Position numbers and translations under genes: made by a program. Shown here one piece after another: positions 1 to 6,051 of a stretch of DNA of 6,051 nucleotides. The stretch comes from an uncultured Phycisphaerales bacterium (GTDB taxonomy: Bacteria > Planctomycetota > Phycisphaerae > Phycisphaerales > UBA1924): assembly GCA_937871415.1 (NCBI GenBank), contig CALMQD010000174.1, forward strand, positions 1-6,051, in the 5' to 3' direction. A model generated the notes under the pieces. The model searched no databases. It saw nothing but the letters and a program-made list of their open reading frames with translations, and had not been told where the DNA came from. How positions within the stretch are numbered: position 1 is the first letter of the stretch; each line of letters begins with the position of its first letter.

Positions 1-92
1 GGCCGATGGTGTGTCCAGCGTCCCCGCTCGCTCAGGGCGGCGCGGGGGCCATTCGTGCGGGTCGGTCGTCTCTGCCGGAAAGGGTCTCAGGC

Positions 93-1328
93 ATGACACC
101 TCGTGCGCGGCTGGGGCCGCACGATCTCTTCGACCTCCACACGCGGATCGACCGCATGCTGGACGAGTCCGGCGTGGAGACGCAGCCGCGCGTCGCGCTG
201 CGCCTGATCGAACTGGCGGGCGATTCCAACGCCCAGCTCAAGGACTATGCCGAGATCGTGAAGGCCGACGCGGCGCTGACCGGGCGCATTCTGCGTCTGG
301 CGAACTCGGCCTTCTATGCGCAGCGCACCGAGGTCACGCGCCTGGACCGGGCGCTGGTGCTCCTGGGGGTCGAGCGCACCAAGGCGATCACGCTGGGCTT
401 CTACATCTCGCGGTCGCTCATGAGCGCGGGGTCGCGCGAGCTGAGCCGCCGCGTCTGGGGCCAGAGCCTGTACCGCGCGAGCCTCGCGTCGGCGCTGGCG
501 AAGATGGAGTGCCCGGCGCTCGCGCCCGAGGCGTACATCATCGGCCTCATGCTCGACGCCGGGGTGCCGCTGATGGCGCGTTGCCTGGGCGAGTCGTACG
601 TGCGCCTGGTCGAGGAGACGCCCTCGCCGGTGGCGATGTACGCCAAGGAACTGCAGTCGCTCGAGTTCACGCACGTGGACGTCGCGGAGGCGCTGATGCG
701 CCGCTGGCGCATGCCGGCGATGCTCGCCAAGCCCATCATGTGGCACCACACGCCCCCGAGCGTGGACAAGGCGGGCGATTCCCTCGGGCAACTGCACCGC
801 GTGGCGTACTTCGCCGGCGCCGTGCAGCTGGGCGACGGCTACGTCCCCGAGACGCGCAACCACCTGCCGACGATGGCGGGACGCCTGTTCGAGATGGCCC
901 CGAGCGGGCTCGACAGCGTCGTCGCCGGCGCCAGCCGTGAATACGCCGCGACCATCGGCGTCTTCGCCAACGAGAGCCCCCCGGGCTCGACGGAATCCGA
1001 AGCGGAGCGGCTCGAGACCGTCTCCGACGCGGTCCACTGCCAGCTGGTCGAGATCATGGACGAGCAGTTCGGGCGCTCGACCCGCATCGAGGCCCGCGGC
1101 GGGCCGGAGAAGCTCGTCATCGACGGCCTGCTCTTCGACATCGAGCCCTCGCGCGACGGCGAGGTCGTCACGTACATCTCCTCGCTCGCGGGCGAGCGCC
1201 TGATGTCGTGCGTGGTGCGCCCGCAACAGGAGTCGGCCGCGACCATCAAGCGCCTGCTGGGGCTCGAAGAGGTCGACGACGAAGAGGTCGACAACCTCGT
1301 GAAGGTCATGCGCGGGATGGCGGCGTAA
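93..1328 (+). CDS. HDOD-domain protein (putative signalling/regulatory protein)
   Basis: A 411-residue cytoplasmic protein with no signal peptide or membrane segment. Residues about 25-220 match the HDOD domain, a catalytically degenerate relative of HD phosphohydrolases found in bacterial regulatory proteins. Visible landmarks are the hallmark stretch ALTGRILRLANSAFYA (61-76), LLGVERTKAITLG (90-102), the HD-equivalent site GLMLDAG (151-157) and the HH pair at 218-219. At the HD-equivalent site the histidine is replaced by leucine (L154-D155), so hydrolase activity is unlikely. Residues about 300-411 form a C-terminal part I do not recognise, ending in an acidic EEVDDEEVDN segment. The ATG at 93 was chosen because GGAAAGGG lies 8 nt upstream and the homologous part begins soon after. 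The frame stays open back to an ATG at 6, but those extra 29 residues look like non-coding sequence. The target or partner of this protein cannot be read from the context. The HDOD assignment is firm; the biological role is open. Confidence 0.87.
   Translation: MTPRARLGPHDLFDLHTRIDRMLDESGVETQPRVALRLIELAGDSNAQLKDYAEIVKADAALTGRILRLANSAFYAQRTEVTRLDRALVLLGVERTKAITLGFYISRSLMSAGSRELSRRVWGQSLYRASLASALAKMECPALAPEAYIIGLMLDAGVPLMARCLGESYVRLVEETPSPVAMYAKELQSLEFTHVDVAEALMRRWRMPAMLAKPIMWHHTPPSVDKAGDSLGQLHRVAYFAGAVQLGDGYVPETRNHLPTMAGRLFEMAPSGLDSVVAGASREYAATIGVFANESPPGSTESEAERLETVSDAVHCQLVEIMDEQFGRSTRIEARGGPEKLVIDGLLFDIEPSRDGEVVTYISSLAGERLMSCVVRPQQESAATIKRLLGLEEVDDEEVDNLVKVMRGMAA
1266..1292 (+). repeat. Short tandem duplication inside the HDOD gene
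   Basis: The 12-mer GAAGAGGTCGAC occurs at 1266-1277 and again at 1281-1292, a period of 15 bp (five codons). It encodes the duplicated EEVD of LEEVDDEEVDN near the C-terminus. Each copy contains the palindrome GTCGAC. It is probably a small in-frame slippage duplication in an acidic tail; no regulatory role is apparent. Confidence 0.6.
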
Positions 1329-2013
1329 GGGGCACGCTCAGGCTCTTCCGTCCCGGCGCATCGTCGCGCGCCAGCGACTCCAGGATCTCGGCGATCGCGT
1401 GGCGCTGCCCGGGCCACATGAAGCACCCGCTCGCCGCGTCCCGCGCGTCGCGCTCGTCCACCCACCGGCAGTCCGAGTGCTCGCTGTTGAGCACCGGCCG
1501 GAACGCCGCCGGGACTTCCAGCGCAAACCGCGGCGAGAGGACGACCGCGTCGATCGCCGGCACAAAGAACGGGTGCACCTGCTCCAGGGCCCAGAAGCCC
1601 CGCGCCCGCGCCGGGTCGGCCAGGTGCGAGGGCGTCAGCCCCAGTTCCTCGTGCGCCTCACGCAAAGCGCAGGCGACCGCCGTCTCCCCGGCGTCGATGT
1701 GCCCCATGACCGGGTGCCACGTGTTGTTGAGCGGTTCCTTGCTGCGGAGCAGTTGCAGGAAGTACACGCGCGGGCGCGTCGGCGCGCCCAACTCCCCTTC
1801 CATCATCGCGCCCGATCGGGCCGCGTGCGAGCCGCGACCTGCGAACAACGGCGATGGAGGCCCCTCGCCCGCGCGCACCCGCGCGAACACGTACACATCC
1901 ACGATGTCGGAGCGGATCCGCGGCCCGGGGAGAGCGCCCGGGCCCATGCCAAGGCCGCCGGGGGTGGCGGGATTGTGTCGGAACCCGTCCGGGCCGCGAT
2001 CGGGGGTGCTCAT
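1306..2013 (-). CDS. Nudix hydrolase, NudB-like
   Basis: A 235-residue Nudix pyrophosphohydrolase, which would cleave a nucleoside-diphosphate-linked substrate using a divalent metal bound by the Nudix helix. The Nudix box is intact at 104-126: G104, E110, R118-E119, E122-E123, G125, matching GX5EX7REUXEEXGU. The preceding NNTWHPVMGHIDAGET and the later NSEHSDCRWVD and WPGQRHAI resemble NudB (dihydroneopterin triphosphate / dATP pyrophosphatase), so a folate or nucleotide-pool role is possible, but substrate cannot be settled by eye. A Gly/Pro/Ala-rich loop of about 30 residues (about 48-81) is inserted between the first strands, and about 30 poorly conserved residues precede the domain, making the protein longer than the roughly 150 residues of NudB. 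The start is uncertain: ATG at 2013 is used, but it lacks a clear ribosome site. A TTG at 2049 has AGGA just upstream, and an ATG at 1947 is also in frame. The last codons overlap the 3' end of the HDOD gene on the other strand. Confidence 0.87.
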   Translation of the reverse strand: MSTPDRGPDGFRHNPATPGGLGMGPGALPGPRIRSDIVDVYVFARVRAGEGPPSPLFAGRGSHAARSGAMMEGELGAPTRPRVYFLQLLRSKEPLNNTWHPVMGHIDAGETAVACALREAHEELGLTPSHLADPARARGFWALEQVHPFFVPAIDAVVLSPRFALEVPAAFRPVLNSEHSDCRWVDERDARDAASGCFMWPGQRHAIAEILESLARDDAPGRKSLSVPLTPPSRA

Positions 2014-2072
2014 GGAGAACGGTACGACGACGCGCGGCGCGCCCGCCAACGATCCTGCTTCGGAGTCGATGG

Positions 2073-2093
2073 GCCCGGCGCTTCCCGCCGGGC
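2073..2093. promoter_or_regulatory. GC-rich inverted repeat in the divergent Nudix/hydrolase gap
   Basis: GCCCGGCG (2073-2080) and CGCCGGGC (2086-2093) are perfect complements forming an 8-bp stem with a 5-nt loop, CTTCC. It sits 27 nt upstream of the hydrolase ATG and just before its ribosome-binding site, and upstream of the divergent Nudix gene. It could be an operator shared by both genes or a leader hairpin. No T-run follows on either strand, so a classical intrinsic terminator is unlikely. In DNA this GC-rich such a stem may also arise by chance. Confidence 0.35.
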
Positions 2094-2120
2094 GGCGACC
2101 CCGAGCAAGGGAAGCGACCC

Positions 2121-3749
2121 ATGAGCAAGCATTGGCGCAGGGTGTGGGGCTGGTGGCTGGTGCTGGCGTTGTGGGGCGCAGCCCCCGCCGCGCTACGAGC
2201 CCAGGATGCGGCGCACGCGCCGGACGGGTCCAAGCCGGCCGCGGCGGATTCCGGGCAGCCCGGCCGGCCCGCGATCCAGGCGAGTGATCTCGCGGGCGCC
2301 TGGAGCGGCGCGATTGCCCTCCCGGGCATGTCGCTCCGCATCGGCGTGCAGTTCACACTCGACAACGCCGGCGGCCTGAAGGGTTCGGTGAGCATCCCGC
2401 AGCAGGGGGCCAAGGGCCTGCCCCTGGAGCCGATCACGCTCAACGCTTCATCGGTCCGCTTCGTGCTCAAGGGCATCCCGGGCGATCCGACGTTCGACGG
2501 ATCGCTCGACACCTCGCGCCCGCCGCAGGAGCAGGAGATCGCCGGCAAGTTCACGCAGGGGGACATCCAGACGACGTTCTCGCTCAAGCGCGGCGAACTG
2601 GCCCCGCGGCTTCGGAAGCAGGACCCGCGTCCGCCGTTCCCCTATGAGATCGAAGAGGTGAAGGTGCCGGCGGGCGCGCCCGACAACGCGTTCACCCTCG
2701 CGGGCACGCTCACGGTTCCCAAGGGTCCGGGCCCGTTCCCGGCGGCGGTCCTGATCACGGGCTCGGGCGCGCAGAACCGCGACGAGGAGCTCATGGACCA
2801 CCGGCCGTTCCGCGTGCTGGCGGATCATCTGACTCGCGCGGGCATCGCGGTCCTGCGCTGCGACGACCGCGGCTTCGCCGAGTCCGGCGGCGAGTTCACC
2901 GGCGCGACCACCGCCGACTTTGCCGACGATGCGCTCGCGTGCGTCGCGTTCCTGAAGAAGGACCCGCGCATCGGGCCCGTCGGGCTCATCGGCCACTCCG
3001 AGGGCGGGCTGGCGGCCCCCATGGCCGCGGTCAAGGCCGGCGAGCACGGCGGCGTCGCGTTCATCGTGCTCCTGGCCGGGCCCGGCGTGCCGGGTGTCGA
3101 ACTCATGGAGCGTCAGAACGAACTCATCGCCCTGTCGAGCGGCGCCACGCCCGAGGGGGCGCGGGCCCTGGCCTCGCACGCCGCCGAACTCTTCCGCGCC
3201 GTCGTCGCCGACAAGGGCGAGGACGAACTGCGAACGCTGGCGACGGAGTTGGTCAAGGCGCAGCACGGCGTGATGGGCGGCGGCGTCGAGGCGCCCGCCG
3301 ACCTGAGCGACAACGAGAAGAAGGCCGTCGAGGTGCAGATCGCGACGCTGCGCTCGCCCTGGTTCAAGCGTTTCCTCTCGACCGACCCGCGCGACATCCT
3401 CGAGAGGGTGACCGTGCCCGTGCTCGCGGTGAACGGCTCGCTCGACGTGCAGGTCTCGGCGGACGAGAACATCCGCGGCATCGAGCAGGCTCTCCGCCGC
3501 GCGGGGAACAAGGACGTGACGACCCGAGTCTTCCCGGGGCTGAATCACCTGTTCCAGCGCTGCGTCGATCTCGAGACCTTCGACCCCAAAGACCCGGCGC
3601 GCTGGAGCAAGGGCGCGGTCTCGTGGTACGCGACCAACCCGGAGACGATGAACGACGACGTGATGAAGTTCGTGCAGGAGTGGATCGTTCAGCGCTTCCC
3701 GACGCCCGCGCCGGGCGCGCCCGACCCGTCCGGCCAGGGCGGGCGGTGA
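2121..3749 (+). CDS. Exported alpha/beta hydrolase (esterase/peptidase-like)
   Basis: A 542-residue serine hydrolase predicted to act outside the cytoplasm. Residues 1-27 form a Sec signal peptide: a basic start (KHWRR), a Trp/Leu/Ala hydrophobic core, and probable cleavage after LRA before QD. A Pro/Ala/Asp-rich linker leads to an N-terminal beta-rich domain (about 52-158) seen ahead of the hydrolase in relatives of this type. The alpha/beta hydrolase domain spans about 175-525. It shows the GSGAQNRDEE segment (214-223), RCDDRGFAESGG (246-257), the nucleophile elbow GHSEGG with Ser293, the acid Asp442 in NGSLDVQV, and His476 in GLNHLFQ, so the catalytic triad is complete. The C-terminus is a short Pro/Gly-rich tail. 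The ATG at 2121 follows AAGGGAAG by 6 nt and starts the signal peptide directly; the longer open frame back to 1854 is spurious. Substrate is unknown: ester, peptide and acyl-sugar cleavage are all possible. It is divergent from the Nudix gene. Confidence 0.9.
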   Translation: MSKHWRRVWGWWLVLALWGAAPAALRAQDAAHAPDGSKPAAADSGQPGRPAIQASDLAGAWSGAIALPGMSLRIGVQFTLDNAGGLKGSVSIPQQGAKGLPLEPITLNASSVRFVLKGIPGDPTFDGSLDTSRPPQEQEIAGKFTQGDIQTTFSLKRGELAPRLRKQDPRPPFPYEIEEVKVPAGAPDNAFTLAGTLTVPKGPGPFPAAVLITGSGAQNRDEELMDHRPFRVLADHLTRAGIAVLRCDDRGFAESGGEFTGATTADFADDALACVAFLKKDPRIGPVGLIGHSEGGLAAPMAAVKAGEHGGVAFIVLLAGPGVPGVELMERQNELIALSSGATPEGARALASHAAELFRAVVADKGEDELRTLATELVKAQHGVMGGGVEAPADLSDNEKKAVEVQIATLRSPWFKRFLSTDPRDILERVTVPVLAVNGSLDVQVSADENIRGIEQALRRAGNKDVTTRVFPGLNHLFQRCVDLETFDPKDPARWSKGAVSWYATNPETMNDDVMKFVQEWIVQRFPTPAPGAPDPSGQGGR

Positions 3750-3770
3750 GAAATCACGCCGCCGCGCGAT

Positions 3771-3787
3771 CCCGGGCAATCCCCGGG
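3771..3787. terminator. Perfect inverted repeat after the hydrolase gene (possible transcript end)
   Basis: CCCGGG (3771-3776), a 5-nt loop CAATC, and CCCGGG again (3782-3787) make a 6-bp GC-only stem beginning 22 nt after the hydrolase stop codon. The position fits a 3'-end hairpin. No T-run follows, so it would be a non-canonical terminator or an RNA-stabilising stem. CCCGGG is itself a palindrome and is common in such GC-rich DNA, so chance is a real alternative. Confidence 0.3.
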
Positions 3788-3827
3788 CCGTACGACGTGC
3801 GGACTCGAGGGGGGCGGGGCGCGGCGT

Positions 3828-3847
3828 CCGGTCGTCTTTACGACCGG
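3828..3847. terminator. Perfect 8-bp inverted repeat between the hydrolase gene and glmS
   Basis: CCGGTCGT (3828-3835), loop CTTT, ACGACCGG (3840-3847) form an uninterrupted stem-loop with a tetraloop, 79 nt beyond the hydrolase stop. It is the most convincing hairpin in the window because the arms are not simple G/C runs. It may end the hydrolase transcript, although no T-run follows, or may be a regulator-binding site upstream of glmS. Confidence 0.4.
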
Positions 3848-3877
3848 TAACTGCCCGTTCGGCGGCGCTCCGCGGAA

Positions 3878-3911
3878 GCGACCGGGCCTCGCGGCACCCG
3901 TAGACTGGGTG
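3878..3911 (+). promoter_or_regulatory. Possible sigma-70-type promoter for glmS, with a surrounding inverted repeat
   Basis: GCGACC (3878-3883) and TAGACT (3901-3906) are separated by 17 bp. TAGACT matches the -10 consensus at four of six positions, including the key T-A and final T; GCGACC keeps only the GAC of the -35 box. Transcription would begin near 3913 and give a leader of about 90 nt. The -10 element lies between the arms of CACCC (3895-3899) and GGGTG (3907-3911), which could be an operator. The match is weak and is called mainly on position and spacing. Confidence 0.3.
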
Positions 3912-4004
3912 CGGGTCCGAAGATGGTCGATGAAGAGGGCTTCGCGGCGCGGCGCCCGCGGCGTCCGAACGCGTGCCGAACCCCAACCCAGAGGATCGCT
4001 CTCC

Positions 4005-5900
<1,896 letters not shown>

Positions 5901-5981
5901 CGTCCCATCGGAGCTGTCGGCCAGAACGCCGGAAGTGTGATCCTCATTTGCAGCCAGCGCAAGAATTCGTAGGCTGTGTAT
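5901..5981. other. Non-coding gap after glmS
   Basis: The 81 bp after the glmS stop show no strong hairpin and no T-run. The best is a 4-bp CGGC/GCCG pairing around 5919-5932. Base composition drops here: positions 5901-6051 are about 55% GC, clearly below the coding DNA to the left. No tRNA or other RNA gene is recognisable. Confidence 0.5.
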
Positions 5982-6051
5982 ATGTCGACGAATGACACGC
6001 AAGAATCGTCCGGCAAAGCGTCGTTCAATAGTGGTGCCGGTCGATGCATTC
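5982..6051 (+). CDS. Possible start of a downstream gene, cut by the window end
   Basis: An ATG at 5982 opens 23 codons without a stop to the window edge, beginning MSTNDTQESSGKASF. The hydrophilic, Ser/Thr-rich start is typical of a cytoplasmic N-terminus, but nothing identifies a family. Ribosome-site support is poor: a GTAGG lies 9 nt upstream. It begins 81 nt after the glmS stop. The short length and lack of homology mean it could be chance. Confidence 0.3.
   Translation, partial: MSTNDTQESSGKASFNSGAGRCI

Larger units (their letters stand above)
3750..4004. other. Non-coding gap between the hydrolase gene and glmS
   Basis: A 255-bp stretch with no gene I can support. It contains the two inverted repeats and the possible promoter listed separately, and ends in the glmS ribosome-binding site GAGGA at 3991-3995. 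The glmS frame stays open upstream to a GTG at 3909, but the extra residues are Arg/Ala-rich and would bury the catalytic N-terminal cysteine. I see no sign of a glmS ribozyme core, though a secondary-structure search was not possible. The gap suggests glmS is transcribed on its own. Confidence 0.6.

Noticed and set aside
6..92. Upstream extension of the HDOD gene to an ATG at 6
   Set aside because: The extra 29 residues are low-complexity Ala/Gly/Arg/Ser-rich with no homology, and the ATG at 93 has a good ribosome-binding site.
1854..2120. Upstream extension of the hydrolase frame
   Set aside because: It would place 89 Arg/Pro-rich residues before a clear signal peptide and would run antisense through the Nudix coding region.
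3909..4004. GTG-started extension of glmS
   Set aside because: GlmS needs a free N-terminal cysteine after Met removal, so the start must be the ATG at 4005.
3750..4004. glmS ribozyme or other riboswitch upstream of glmS
   Set aside because: No recognisable ribozyme core was seen; the glmS ribozyme is known mainly from Firmicutes. A covariance-model search would settle this.
5901..6051. tRNA or small RNA gene after glmS
   Set aside because: No T-arm consensus, no CCA-type acceptor pairing and no strong stem-loop are present.

Overview
The window is high-GC DNA, densely coding up to about position 5900. It carries four complete protein genes and possibly the first codons of a fifth. The source is a bacterium. 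The combination of an HDOD protein, a secreted alpha/beta hydrolase with an N-terminal beta domain, and a GlmS resembling the eukaryotic/planctomycete type suggests Planctomycetota, perhaps Phycisphaerae. That placement is inference from sequence style; no taxonomic marker is present.

Layout: (1) 93-1328, plus strand, HDOD-domain protein, probably a signalling or regulatory protein. (2) 1306-2013, minus strand, Nudix hydrolase of NudB-like type; its 3' end overlaps the 3' end of the HDOD gene by 23 bp. (3) 2121-3749, plus strand, exported serine hydrolase, divergent from the Nudix gene across a 107-bp gap that holds a strong GC hairpin. (4) 3750-4004, a 255-bp non-coding gap with two perfect inverted repeats (possible transcript ends) and a possible promoter. 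(5) 4005-5900, plus strand, glmS, glucosamine-6-phosphate synthase, complete. (6) 5901-6051, a tail of about 55% GC, where a new reading frame may start at 5982 and run off the window.

The genes do not form an obvious pathway. glmS is a housekeeping enzyme feeding amino-sugar and envelope synthesis. The Nudix enzyme is probably nucleotide or pterin housekeeping. The hydrolase acts outside the cytoplasm, and the HDOD protein is probably regulatory. Gene orientation (plus, minus, plus, plus with a 255-bp gap) argues for mostly independent transcription units. I see no mobile element, CRISPR array, RNA gene or clearly new multi-gene system. The points most worth a second look are the altered sugar-phosphate loop in GlmS, the overlapping convergent gene ends, and the perfect hairpins in the two intergenic gaps.
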